DNA from: an uncultured bacterium
Lineage (GTDB): Bacteria; Bacteroidota; Ignavibacteria; UBA10030; BY39
Length of the DNA: 64,000 nucleotides
Assembly: GCA_937967455.1 (NCBI GenBank)
Contig: CALCJK010000010.1
Location: 57,537-121,536 of the forward strand
Reading direction: 5' to 3'
Shown: one piece after another, positions 38,038 to 47,679 of the stretch
How positions within the stretch are numbered: position 1 is the first letter of the stretch
How the letters are laid out: every line of letters starts with the position of its first letter
Program-made: the position numbers and the translations under genes
The notes under the pieces: generated by a model
What the model saw: only the letters and a program-made list of their open reading frames with translations
Databases searched by the model: none
Told to the model about the DNA's origin: nothing

Positions 38038-39279
38038 ATGGCGATACTGCGACCTTTTAGTGGATGGCGACCACTCCCCGAATTTGTAGCTGAAGTGGCA
38101 TCTAAACCTTATGATGTACTCTCTTCAGAAGAAGCACGAAAAGAAGCCGAAGGGCATCCTTTAAGTTTCCTTCATGTAGGTAAACCAGAAATTGATCTAG
38201 ACCCTTCAGTTAATATTTATGATGAGCAAGTTTACGAGAAAGCAAGAAAAAATTTGCAAAGGTTTTTAACCACTGGGATTTTCAGAAAAGATCCTGAACC
38301 TTATCTGTATATTTACTCACAAACGATGAACAATCACACTCAATACGGGATTGTTGGATGTGTTTCTGTCCAGGAGTATCTGGAGGATAAAATCAAAAAG
38401 CATGAACTTACTCGCAAGGACAAAGAAGATGATCGTACAAAACATATTCTATACACCAATGCTCATACAGGTCCAATATTTTTAACGTACAGAGCTATTT
38501 CTTCAATTGATGAAATTGTGGCAAAAATTATTGAGCAAAAACCTGTATATGACTTTGTTGCTTCAGATGGAGTTATTCACAAATTCTGGGTGATCTTCAA
38601 TAAAAGTGATATTGATAAATTAGTAAAGATATTTTCAGGCATCCCAGTTTTATATGTTGCGGACGGGCATCATCGTTCAGCATCTGCTGTTCGAGTTGCA
38701 CAGGAGATGATGAAGAAAAATCCAAATCACACTGGAAATGAAGAATACAATTACTTTTTAGCAGTTATATTTCCACATAATCAATTGAAAATTTTGGACT
38801 ATAATCGTGTAGTGAAAAATCTTAATGGTAAAACGACTGAAGAATTTTTGAGAGAAGTTGGTAAAAATTTTGAGATTGAATCAATTCCAAGAAAAGCCAA
38901 GCCAAGAGCTAAGGGTGAATTTTCTATGTATCTTGATGGAAGATGGTATTATCTACGAGCATTGCCTCATATTAAAATTGGTGATGATCTGATTGCTAAG
39001 TTAGATGTTTCAATATTGCAAAATTATTTATTACAACCTGTACTTGCTATAAATGATCCCCGTACAGATAAGAATATAGATTTTGTGGGAGGTATTAGAG
39101 GACTTGAGGAACTTGAACGACGGGTTAATTCAGGTGAGATGGCAGTTGCCTTTGCTTTGTATCCCACATCCATTGATGAATTAATGGCAATAGCAGATGC
39201 TGGAAAGATAATGCCACCCAAATCCACCTGGTTCGAACCAAAACTGAGGGATGGATTGGTTATACATTTGTTGGAGTAG
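38038..39279 (+). CDS. DUF1015 family protein
   Basis: 413 residues. The typical features are the start AILRPFSGWRPLPEFVAEVASKPYDVLS, the central VLYVADGHHRSASAVRVAQ and the late GIRGLEELERRVNSGEMAVAFALYPTSIDELMAIADAGKIMPPKSTWFEPKLRDGLV. The histidine pair in DGHHR is probably functional. The biochemical role is not known to me. Its linkage with serA and a serine-type aminotransferase, with no serB in view, suggests a job in serine metabolism. Confidence 0.88.
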   Translation: MAILRPFSGWRPLPEFVAEVASKPYDVLSSEEARKEAEGHPLSFLHVGKPEIDLDPSVNIYDEQVYEKARKNLQRFLTTGIFRKDPEPYLYIYSQTMNNHTQYGIVGCVSVQEYLEDKIKKHELTRKDKEDDRTKHILYTNAHTGPIFLTYRAISSIDEIVAKIIEQKPVYDFVASDGVIHKFWVIFNKSDIDKLVKIFSGIPVLYVADGHHRSASAVRVAQEMMKKNPNHTGNEEYNYFLAVIFPHNQLKILDYNRVVKNLNGKTTEEFLREVGKNFEIESIPRKAKPRAKGEFSMYLDGRWYYLRALPHIKIGDDLIAKLDVSILQNYLLQPVLAINDPRTDKNIDFVGGIRGLEELERRVNSGEMAVAFALYPTSIDELMAIADAGKIMPPKSTWFEPKLRDGLVIHLLE

Positions 39280-39330
39280 AGTTGGAAAATATTTTATAGT
39301 TCTTTAAATTAAGCTATGACTAAAAATTAT

Positions 39331-39404
39331 GCACCCGTAGCTCAACTGGATAGAGCATCAGACTTCGGATCTGAGGGTTGGGGGTTCGACTCCCTCCGGG
39401 TGTG
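39331..39404 (+). tRNA. tRNA-Arg, anticodon TCG
   Basis: The acceptor stem GCACCCG pairs with CGGGTGT (first pair G-U), discriminator G. The anticodon arm TCAGA-CTTCGGA-TCTGA has anticodon TCG, and the T-arm is GGGGG-TTCGACT-CCCTC. CCA is not encoded. Confidence 0.93.
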
Positions 39405-39493
39405 CTAAAAAAATTATTTTATAAACCTCATTTTGCTTTCCTTATAAATAATTTCTATCTTTTATACCGTTTGCTAATTAATTATGGTTAAAT

Positions 39494-40837
39494 ATGCTTA
39501 AGTTAATTCTTGTCGACAAAATACTTACTAATTCAAATCCTGAAATTATGGAAAATGTAGGTATCGTAATTGATGATAACTACATTAAAAAAATTCTAAA
39601 AGGTAGGGAACTAAAGCTAATCAATAAAAGCAAATATAAGATTTTCGATGCTCGAAATTGCATAGCGATTCCTGGCTTTATTCAAACTCATATACACCTC
39701 TGCCAAACTCTTTTCCGTGGTATGGCAGAAGATATGGAACTTCTCGACTGGTTGAAATTTAAAATTTTTCCACTCGAAGCAGCACATAACGAAAAATCAA
39801 TCTTTTATTCAGCAATGTTAGGCATCGCTGAGTTGATTAAAGGCGGTACCACCACAATTCTTGATATGGGTAGCGTTAATCATCATGAGGAAATTATTCG
39901 AGCCATTGTTGAAACAGGTTTTCGAGCATTCACAGGAAAAGCTATGATGGATTTAAATGGTGCCTATTCTAAACTAAAAGAACCAACAAAATCAGCTTTA
40001 AAATCTACAAGAGAGTTAGCGGAAAAGTACCACAATTCTTATAATGGTAGAGTTAAGTATGCCCCCGCTCCAAGATTTATACTATCCTGTACAGATGAAT
40101 GTATGATTGAAGCTTACAAAATTACACAAGACTTTGATGGTATGCTATTTCATACTCATGCTTCTGAAAATAAAAGTGAACTTGAAGCAGTCAGAAAAAG
40201 ATGTAAAATGGATAATATCGAGTATCTTGATCATATTGGTGTGTTATCGAATAATTCAGTGCTTGCTCATTGCATTCATCTTAACGAAAAAGAAATCCAA
40301 ATGATGCGTGAAAGAAATGCTAAAGTAGCACATTGTCCAAGTTCTAATCTCAAGTTAGGTTCAGGTATTGCAAATATTCCTCGTTATATGCAGGAAAACA
40401 TTTCTGTTTCGCTTGGAGCCGACGGTGCACCATGTAATAATAATTTAAATATGTTTCAGGAGATGCGACTTGCTGGACTAATACAAAAACCAATTCATGG
40501 TCCTAAAGCAATGCCGGTTAAGAGAATTTTCCAGATGGCAACAATCGACGGTGCCAGGGCTTTAGGTATCGAATCTGAAGTAGGCAGCATCGAAGTTGGT
40601 AAAAAAGCCGATATAGTACTACTTAATCTCCAGAACATCTCAAACCCGCTCATACAAAATGATGCTGAGGAAATTTATTCAACAATTGTTTATTCTGCAA
40701 GTCCAGAAAATGTCCACTCAGTTATGATTGACGGTGAATGGGTGTATCGTAATCAAGAATTTATAACTATAGACGAAGAAATGATTTTGAATAGATCCAA
40801 GCAAGAACTCACTAAATTGCTAAAGCGAGTTAAATAA
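39494..40837 (+). CDS. Amidohydrolase: MTA/SAH or 5'-deoxyadenosine deaminase type
   Basis: 447 residues of the metal-dependent amidohydrolase fold. Metal and substrate motifs: QTHIHLCQTLFRG near residue 69, FHTHASE near 216, LAHCIH and AHCPSSNLKLGSG near 280, and LGADGAPCNNNLNMFQEM near 310. The last, with GxDGAxxNNN, is typical of methylthioadenosine/S-adenosylhomocysteine/deoxyadenosine deaminases (MtaD/DadD) rather than guanine deaminase. It probably salvages adenosine-type by-products of SAM enzymes. Exact substrate uncertain. Confidence 0.85.
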   Translation: MLKLILVDKILTNSNPEIMENVGIVIDDNYIKKILKGRELKLINKSKYKIFDARNCIAIPGFIQTHIHLCQTLFRGMAEDMELLDWLKFKIFPLEAAHNEKSIFYSAMLGIAELIKGGTTTILDMGSVNHHEEIIRAIVETGFRAFTGKAMMDLNGAYSKLKEPTKSALKSTRELAEKYHNSYNGRVKYAPAPRFILSCTDECMIEAYKITQDFDGMLFHTHASENKSELEAVRKRCKMDNIEYLDHIGVLSNNSVLAHCIHLNEKEIQMMRERNAKVAHCPSSNLKLGSGIANIPRYMQENISVSLGADGAPCNNNLNMFQEMRLAGLIQKPIHGPKAMPVKRIFQMATIDGARALGIESEVGSIEVGKKADIVLLNLQNISNPLIQNDAEEIYSTIVYSASPENVHSVMIDGEWVYRNQEFITIDEEMILNRSKQELTKLLKRVK

Positions 40838-40850
40838 ATTATATCCAGTA

Positions 40851-43646
40851 ATGAAACTTAAGATTTTTATTATCCTTTTATTTTTTGAGAATGCCCTTGC
40901 TCAGTTACCAGAATATAAAGTAACAATGTCCCCAGCTGATTATGAGTTACTTTACACTCGTAGTATCTGGAGCGATGTTTATTTGAATGCTGTTTTCAAT
41001 GCTAACGATACAATTTATCCAAATTCTAAAATTCGTTTCAAAGGGCACTCAACTCGTTATTTCCCTAAAAAATCATATCGCATCAGAATGTCAACAAATC
41101 AGCTCTATAATGGTATTAGAGATTTGAATTTTAATGCAATGTATACAGATAAATCAATGATTAGGGAGAAACTTGCCTGGGATTTGTACGCTGACTTAAA
41201 TGCTGTTGCTCCATTTTGCTTTCATTCTAAACTTTCTATCAATGATAATCCTAAAGGATTATTTGTGCTTATTGATAAAGTCGACAAATATTTCCTTCAG
41301 AATCGTGGTTTCACTCCTGGTCCACTATATGAAGCAAGTGATAATTATACAATGGCTGATCTTACACCTCAACCTGATAGCTTGCTGGCAATTTACTATG
41401 ATCTTGGTATTGGCTCAAGTTATGCTGATTTGAAGGAATTAATTTCAATTCTGAATAGTACTCCCGATGAAAATTTTGAAGAAACAGTTATCCAACTTTT
41501 TGATACATTAAGTGTGCTTAACTGGTTTACTGTAAACACAATCACAATGATGGGCGATAGTTATAATAAAAATTATAATTTGTTCCGTGATACTACAAGA
41601 AACATTCATCAGTGGATTGTAATACCCTGGGATTATGATTTATCATTTGGACGAAATGGAGACCCCTCTATCCAATATCCAGCAGATTTATTAAATGACG
41701 GTTTTGCATATACTTTTGAACCTCTCTCAGGTCCATTTAATGTACTTAAAAATCGCTGGATGTCGATACCATCATTAAGTGAAAGATTTAGGTTGTATTT
41801 AAAACGGACACTTGATTCAATATTTACGGAAGTAAGATATCATCAGAAAATTGATAGCATTGCTACCTTAATTCAAACAGAAGTAGCAAACGATAATTAT
41901 AAGTGGGGAACTTTAAACGATTTTTTTGAGCATACCGAAGCTCTTAAATATTTTGTAACAGTTCGGAGAAATTATCTCTATAAAACTTTTATCAACGAAC
42001 CATCTGGATTATATAATATAGTTACATTGCCAATAGAACAAACAGGTGTGCCATATCATTTCGTAACTTACGATGGTAAAACAATTGCTACAATGTGGTT
42101 TACATATTTTGATAATCTTGATAGCATCTCAATTTATTCGTATCCAGATTCTACACCACCGTGTTTTATTGAATCAAGTAATGAGAAATACATCAAACGC
42201 TTTCTAAAAATTATTACATATCCCGAAAATGCTGTATTCAATGCAAAGTTACAATTTATGTATCAGGATATATATAAAAATTATACAGAACTCGGGGAAG
42301 GTGTACAGGATGAACATCTGCTTAATGTAATTCACTTTAATGGAGATAATATTGAGATATTAGATGGTGTGTTGAATACTTATGGGAATTTTATAACTAT
42401 TGAGAATGTAACAGAGAGATTTACTGGATGGGAAAAATATTTTACTGCTGCTATACCTGAGTCGTATACACAAAAATGGTACAAACAACCGAATCTATTA
42501 TGGCACAAAATATTTGATATTAAATTTACTGATTCCTTAAGTATTTGTGCAGTAGGTGAAGATGGCTTGTTTATTAAATCTTCAGATGGTGGTATAAACT
42601 GGACGCAAATGTTTATAGGTGCAAATTTACAATTTTTTAAATTTTCAGTTATCAATGAAAACAAATTTATTGCAGTTGGAGACTTTGGTTCGGTATATAT
42701 TTCAAGTAATTATGGTGAAAACTGGAGTAAAATATTTATTAACACGCAAATAAGACTTAATTCAATTAAAATGGTATCACAGGAATTAGGTTATATAGTC
42801 GGAGATAATGGTTTATTTGCGAAAACAACTGATGGTGGAAATGTTTGGAATATACAGATAATTGACTCATCGCTTGATTTTTCAGATATTGATGTTTTAT
42901 CAGGTGGTAAAATTTTAATTGTTGGGGGGAGTGGGAAAATATTAACAAGCAATGATGGTGGAAATACCTTTCAGAATAGTCTTTCTGATGTGAATGCAAA
43001 ATTAAACAGAGTAAAACATTTTAATGAGAATGTAATCGTGATTGTTGGCGATAGTGGTATTGTGCTTTATAGTACAGACAATGGAAATGAATGGGTTTTA
43101 AAAAATATTCCTCTAAACATTAAATTATTTGATTTGTATATTGTGGATGAAAACAAATTTTATGTTATCGGGCAGAACGGAAAAATATTTTTTACAGATG
43201 ATGCAGGATTACATTGGTATCAGCAATATACGGCAATTTCGAATGACCTTTATGCAATTGACTTTTTCAATTTAGATTATGGAGTTACTGCTGGTAGTGG
43301 TGGAACAATTCTGATAACAACCGAACCGCCAACAATCACTGGATTTTTTGAAGCTAATCCAATTACATATAATTTACCAACACTCTACCAGAACTGTCCG
43401 AATCCATTTAACCCAAGTACTACAATAGAGTTTGAACTTCCAGTAGAATCATTTGTTAAACTTAAAATTTATAATTTAATTGGTCAGGAAATTACAACAC
43501 TCATAAACGGATTAAAAAAGTCCGGAAAGCATAAAATCGAGTTTAATGGTTCAAATCTATCAAGTGGTGTATACTTTTATCAGATAAACGCTTTTTATGA
43601 GAATTCTAATTATTCATCAACAAAGAAATTCATCTTATTGAAATAA
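40851..43646 (+). CDS. CotH-kinase-like protein with Ycf48-type propeller and T9SS tail
   Basis: 931 residues with a signal peptide. The N-terminal part (about 20-390) is CotH-like: RFKGHSTRYFPKKSYRI, GLFVLIDKVDKYFLQN and WIVIPWDYDLSFGRNG, the last being the metal-binding segment of atypical CotH kinases. A middle region has repeating (S/T)xDGGxxW units (SSDGGINWTQM, TTDGGNVWNI, SNDGGNTFQN), as in Ycf48-like propellers (about 545-830). A T9SS tail with YQNCPNPFNPSTTIEF ends it. It is likely a surface protein that phosphorylates or binds extracellular protein; the kinase role is inferred from the family. It starts 13 bases after the deaminase gene. Confidence 0.85.
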   Translation: MKLKIFIILLFFENALAQLPEYKVTMSPADYELLYTRSIWSDVYLNAVFNANDTIYPNSKIRFKGHSTRYFPKKSYRIRMSTNQLYNGIRDLNFNAMYTDKSMIREKLAWDLYADLNAVAPFCFHSKLSINDNPKGLFVLIDKVDKYFLQNRGFTPGPLYEASDNYTMADLTPQPDSLLAIYYDLGIGSSYADLKELISILNSTPDENFEETVIQLFDTLSVLNWFTVNTITMMGDSYNKNYNLFRDTTRNIHQWIVIPWDYDLSFGRNGDPSIQYPADLLNDGFAYTFEPLSGPFNVLKNRWMSIPSLSERFRLYLKRTLDSIFTEVRYHQKIDSIATLIQTEVANDNYKWGTLNDFFEHTEALKYFVTVRRNYLYKTFINEPSGLYNIVTLPIEQTGVPYHFVTYDGKTIATMWFTYFDNLDSISIYSYPDSTPPCFIESSNEKYIKRFLKIITYPENAVFNAKLQFMYQDIYKNYTELGEGVQDEHLLNVIHFNGDNIEILDGVLNTYGNFITIENVTERFTGWEKYFTAAIPESYTQKWYKQPNLLWHKIFDIKFTDSLSICAVGEDGLFIKSSDGGINWTQMFIGANLQFFKFSVINENKFIAVGDFGSVYISSNYGENWSKIFINTQIRLNSIKMVSQELGYIVGDNGLFAKTTDGGNVWNIQIIDSSLDFSDIDVLSGGKILIVGGSGKILTSNDGGNTFQNSLSDVNAKLNRVKHFNENVIVIVGDSGIVLYSTDNGNEWVLKNIPLNIKLFDLYIVDENKFYVIGQNGKIFFTDDAGLHWYQQYTAISNDLYAIDFFNLDYGVTAGSGGTILITTEPPTITGFFEANPITYNLPTLYQNCPNPFNPSTTIEFELPVESFVKLKIYNLIGQEITTLINGLKKSGKHKIEFNGSNLSSGVYFYQINAFYENSNYSSTKKFILLK

Positions 43647-43659
43647 ATATTCTTAATAC

Positions 43660-43689
43660 AAAAAAATCGTTTTAATGAGTGATTTTTTT
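43660..43689 (+). terminator. Intrinsic terminator after the CotH-like gene
   Basis: AAAAAAATC (43660-43668) pairs with GATTTTTTT (43681-43689) across a 12-base loop, an A-stem/T-run hairpin 14 bases after the stop codon. Confidence 0.65.
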
Positions 43690-43772
43690 GATATAATCTA
43701 GGTTTTTTATACGAAATTGTACTTTTTTTAAAAAAATTAGATTTTTTAGGATTCCAACTATCTACAAATAGC

Positions 43773-43801
43773 TTGACAATTTTCATATAATTTTATATAT
43801 T
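43773..43801 (+). promoter_or_regulatory. Promoter of the sigma-like/anti-sigma-like locus
   Basis: TTGACA (43773-43778), 17-bp spacer, TATATT (43796-43801). Just downstream is GTACATACGTAC, a near-palindrome at about 43809-43820, perhaps an operator. Expected start near 43808, about 100 bases before the ATG-containing frame at 43909. Confidence 0.7.
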
Positions 43802-43908
43802 TTGATTAGTACATACGTACCGACCTAATGTTATTTTTTTAGCTTCGAGTTTATTTAAACCAGGATTTTGGTGAATAGATTTTTGGGATTGTCACAGGGT
43901 ATATTTTT

Positions 43909-44944
43909 TTGAACATGGAGCCGTTTATTAAAAATATAAGGTATATTCTGGGAAAAATTCAGAATGGGAAAGATATATCAAATTCTGAATTCCTGCAATT
44001 CCACCATATCAACTGTGCTATCATTAAATCCTATCTGAAAACTATTAGGCGCTCGTTAGTTAATATAATGATGAAACTTGATTACACGTTCGATGATATT
44101 GTAAAAATTTGTACTGAGAGGGTATACACAGGAAACAGTAAGAATAAATTTTTTTATTTATGTAATTTTATAGATAAATATAAGGATAAATTAGATACTT
44201 TTTTGGATACTGAATTATTTTTGATTTAAAAGATATTTAATTCACATTGCTGATCAAGAACTTGCCCGCCAATATGCCACCGCAGATCCAATTGGTGCAA
44301 AAATTCACAGGAATATCATACTGTCCCTAAAAAAATCCGATAAATTAGAATTGAATAAAAGTATTAATGGTTATACAGTTACAATTAATTGTGATGAGTT
44401 TGATAAAAATCTTCCCAGATTTCCAATCGATTTGCTTGAAAATGAAATTTACGAAAGAATTGACCATAGAAAATTGACCACACCTAATTTACTTGAGATC
44501 CTCCATTCAGTCTTTAAAGAAAAAAAATGTTTTTATCCATCAGTACTTTTAATTGAACTGGTACATATCTTTAAAAAAATTCAATCCTATGAAATTATAA
44601 ATATGGAAAATGGTTTAGAGATTTATTGTGAGGATAAAACAAATTATGATATTCAACAAATTCGTGGTGAAGTCGAATTTATATTAAAACAAAAACTGAT
44701 CTTTACATATTTTTACAGTGGTAAACTAAATATTAAAGAAGTTGAGGCTTACCTTAGAGCATTCAATGATATGTTTGATGATTGGTGTGAGAGGTTCGAT
44801 TCTGGCGCATCACTTTATGAATACTTAAATCGACATCTCCCAATGAATAGAGAGGAATATGAGAATACTTATAGATCAAAGATGGAATATTTATTAAAAA
44901 TTGTACAAGAAGAGTTCAAAAACAGATTAATTGAAAATTTGTGA
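43909..44944 (+). pseudogene. Frameshifted gene, about 340 codons, sigma-like appearance in its N-terminal part
   Basis: A first frame (43909-44229) ends ...DTELFLI-stop. A second frame is open from 44225 and continues as FKRYLIHIADQELARQYATAD, but it has no usable ATG; a TTG at 44351 lies inside conserved-looking sequence. The natural join, ELFL then FKRYL, indicates loss of about two bases near 44224. The N-terminal half has helices reminiscent of sigma region 2 (SYLKTIRRSLVNIMMKLDYTFDDIVKICTERVY), but no region 4 helix-turn-helix is recognisable, so the sigma reading is weak. The next gene is an anti-sigma-like membrane protein. Alternatives are programmed frameshifting or a sequencing error. 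Confidence 0.6.
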
Positions 44945-45004
44945 TAATTTTACGGAACAGGTATTAAATGTGTAAATATTATATTAAGAAGCAGGATTTT
45001 CAGA

Positions 45005-46480
45005 ATGATACATATTGATATAGGCAATATTGAAAAACTCGTGTTTTGCCCAGATGAGTTGAATTCTGAGCAGAGGGCTGAATATCTTGAACATATTGAA
45101 GTTTGTGCTGAATGTAATGAAAATTATGAGTTGGTGAAGGAATTCTTGGCGAGTTTCCAGGAGGAAATTATAAAGAATCCTAATGAGCAGGAGAAAGATT
45201 ATGTAAATAAATTAATATCTAAAAATGTTGTTTTACCTGAACATAGTTTAGTAAAAGAACGGAGAATTGAGAAAGCCATATCAACATTCTTTGAAGTAGT
45301 GGAGCCAGAAAAACGCCTTTTACCTCAAAAAATTGTTGATTATGTAACGATTCATCCAATAAAAAGTATAGGTGGCTTTGCAATTGCCGCCTATTTGGTG
45401 ATTCTCGCATTATTTTTTGTTAAACCATACACTGATAAAAATCCAGATTATTCAAAAGCAAAAGATGATTTTCTGGTTGTCTACAATAAAGAGGGTAAAG
45501 AATTGTGGAGAAAGAGAGTAGGTGATGGTTTTGATGCAGAATATATAGAAAAATCGTTCATACATGATCAAGCACAAAATTATTATTTGAATACTGCAGA
45601 TATTGATGATGATGGTATTAATGAGGTACTGGTAACATTTAGATATGGTAAAGAAAGAAATGACAAAAATGTACTATATTGTTTTGATTCAAGAGGAAAG
45701 ACAAAGTGGGTATATAAATTTAATCGATTGATTAATTTTGGGAAGGAAGTTTTTGATGATGAATATAACATTGATCAATTCATAGTAGGTGATTTTGATA
45801 AAAATGGCTCGAAAGAGGTTGTATTTATTGCAAATCATACAAGGTTTTATCCTACTTGCATAGTTAAGTTGAATGGTAAAGATGGGAAATTTATAAGTGA
45901 ATATTGGCACCCTGGTTCTATAAGATTTTTGAAAAATATTGATTACGATGGGGATGGTATCGAAGAGGTAATGGCTACTGGTGAAAATAATGGATATAAT
46001 TCAGCTTTTTTGAGTATAATTGACCCAAGGTTTTTAGATGGGCATGCACCCGCCCCAGTTGAATATACACCTGCTAATGTTGCATCTGGAATAGAAAAAT
46101 ATTATGTATTATTCGAGAGATCTGATATTGGACGACATGTATATCATAAAAGAAATTATGGAACTACAATTGAATTTTTATCTAATCATAACTTTAGAAT
46201 TATTGTTCATGAAGAATTAAAATCTTCTGAGTATGGTTTTCTTCTTTATTTTTTTAATTCAAAAATGGAGTGTATCAAGGTGGATGTGGATGATAAGCTA
46301 ATACAATATCGTAATAAATTAGTCGCCGAAGGTAAATTACAAGGTAAAATTGATAATAACTATCTTGAAAATACCCGTCGTGGGATAAGATACTGGAACG
46401 GAGAGGAGTTTGTTTATTACCCAACGATTAATAAAAGGTATTTGGAAGTAGAACAGAGGTACAAAGAGAATTTGCCATAA
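45005..46480 (+). CDS. Anti-sigma-like zinc-finger membrane protein with FG-GAP-type extracellular repeats
   Basis: 491 residues. An N-terminal zinc-binding anti-sigma-like motif H30-x3-C34-x2-C37 (Cys15 could be the fourth ligand) is cytosolic. A single membrane helix, GGFAIAAYLVILALFFV, lies at about 118-135. The outside part contains Asp-rich repeats such as NTADIDDDGINEVLV, VGDFDKNGSKEVVF and NIDYDGDGIEEVMA, like FG-GAP/VCBS calcium-binding units. This pairs a cytosolic sigma-binding head with an extracellular sensor, a plausible transmembrane signalling anti-sigma factor. Its natural partner may be the frameshifted gene upstream. Confidence 0.7.
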   Translation: MIHIDIGNIEKLVFCPDELNSEQRAEYLEHIEVCAECNENYELVKEFLASFQEEIIKNPNEQEKDYVNKLISKNVVLPEHSLVKERRIEKAISTFFEVVEPEKRLLPQKIVDYVTIHPIKSIGGFAIAAYLVILALFFVKPYTDKNPDYSKAKDDFLVVYNKEGKELWRKRVGDGFDAEYIEKSFIHDQAQNYYLNTADIDDDGINEVLVTFRYGKERNDKNVLYCFDSRGKTKWVYKFNRLINFGKEVFDDEYNIDQFIVGDFDKNGSKEVVFIANHTRFYPTCIVKLNGKDGKFISEYWHPGSIRFLKNIDYDGDGIEEVMATGENNGYNSAFLSIIDPRFLDGHAPAPVEYTPANVASGIEKYYVLFERSDIGRHVYHKRNYGTTIEFLSNHNFRIIVHEELKSSEYGFLLYFFNSKMECIKVDVDDKLIQYRNKLVAEGKLQGKIDNNYLENTRRGIRYWNGEEFVYYPTINKRYLEVEQRYKENLP

Positions 46481-46734
46481 TCCTATTTTCTTTGCAAATA
46501 TTAAAAATTTTGGAAGATTTTTAATTCGGTATATAGTTTTTTAGGAGGAATTTTTTTAAAATTTTCTGGGAAGATGTTTAAATGTATATATATTTATTAT
46601 AGGTGATATATGAGGATTTATGATGTAAAATAATTTTTCTTTAGAGCATTTTTATTGTGAATAGTCTAACTTTACAATTTTTAAACAATTTACTTAATAG
46701 TGTTCAATAGTGTTCACGAAAAGAGATATTTACA
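46481..46734. other. Gene-free stretch with a tandem decamer
   Basis: No coding frame is convincing. It holds a perfect two-copy tandem repeat of AATAGTGTTC at 46696-46715 just upstream of the YdjY pseudogene. Nothing else is recognised. Confidence 0.5.
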
Positions 46735-47327
46735 TTGTTGTTTTTTTTTGTTCTCTTTAGGATCGATTGCGTTTATACAACTATATTAATACAATATAAT
46801 TGTGAGGGATTGAAAATAGATACTAATGCTTCTCCGATAGTAAAGATTTCAGAAAATTTGTATAGGTTAGGGAATATAGTTGTTAATAGTGAAACAAATG
46901 AAGTTATTTTGCCAGGATTTGTAAATATGCAGAATGGAATGATTTAATTAGTAGCATGTGCAAATGGAGGGAAAATTCATGAAAGTATATTTACGTTGGA
47001 CATAGTTCCATATTATTTACATGTAGCACTTTTATTGATTGGATTGGACTTTGAAGGTGGTGTAGAGTATCAGGGAGATACAACGATTCCACGAGGAGAT
47101 TTTTTGGATATTTATGTCAACTGGGAATATAATAACCATTAATACAACGGTTAGAATCGAGGATTGTATATGGGATATATCGAATAACAAACCTATGCAA
47201 CATACGTATTGGGTATTTTCTGGCTCGAAAATTATTAATGGTACATATATGGCTGATGTAGAAAGATCAAATTATCACTACATACCAGGGTTTATTTACA
47301 ATTATCAATAATAAAAAATTAGCATGA
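46735..47327 (+). pseudogene. YdjY-domain protein remnant with nonsense and frameshift mutations
   Basis: In frame 1, VVNSETNEVILPGFVNMQNGMI is followed by TAA (46945-46947) and then, in the same frame, LVACANGGKIHESIFTLD and PYYLHVALLLIGLDFEGG. The family has Glu at the stop position, so GAA to TAA explains it. Near 47120-47145 the homology moves to another frame (VRIEDCIWDISNNKPMQHTYWVFSGSK). Near 47270 it moves again (RSIITTYQGLFTIINN) and ends at TGA 47325-47327. The order and spacing match the YdjY domain as I remember it. The 5' end is uncertain; TTG 46735 lacks a good ribosome-binding site. Confidence 0.8.
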
Positions 47328-47573
47328 CAAATAATAAAAATTACTCCTTCAAATGGTACACCGATTAATATTTATAATGTTTTTAGTCAGGAAGTAAGAA
47401 CACTTGTTGATGAAATACAGGAAGCTGGGTACAAGTCAGTAGAATGGAATTCTACTAACAATGCTGGTATAATAATACCGAGCGGAATCTACTTTTATCG
47501 CATAGTAGCCACGAGTATTATAAAGCCAAATAAGAGATTCATTGAGGTAAAGAAAATGATGATGATTAAATAG
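47328..47573 (+). pseudogene. Orphan T9SS sorting-domain remnant
   Basis: An open frame without a start codon translates to a T9SS type A tail lacking its PNPFN beginning: INIYNVFSQEVRTLVDEIQ, then SGIYFYRIVATS, and a terminal KKMMMIK before TAG. It directly follows the YdjY remnant in the frame of that remnant's last segment. Either it was once fused to that protein or it is the scar of a deleted T9SS cargo gene. Confidence 0.75.
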
Positions 47574-47679
47574 TATAGTATTGATAAATTAATTAACGGA
47601 AGTGGCATTTATATTTATTACCATTTAAAGATTAATTATGTTTTATTTAATATTTGGATTTTAAGAATTTTTATAATGT

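Noticed and set aside
39507..39522. TTGTCGACAA palindrome at the start of the deaminase gene, resembling half of the PolB operator
   Set aside because: It lies inside codons 5-8 of a coding region, differs in arm and spacer, and has no promoter around it.
43720..43740. T7-A7 palindrome downstream of the CotH-like gene as a second terminator
   Set aside because: It has no loop and no GC in the stem; in such AT-rich sequence it is not distinctive.
44351..44944. The second half of the frameshifted gene as an independent gene starting at TTG 44351
   Set aside because: About 40 codons of coding-quality sequence precede that TTG in the same frame, and there is no ribosome-binding site.
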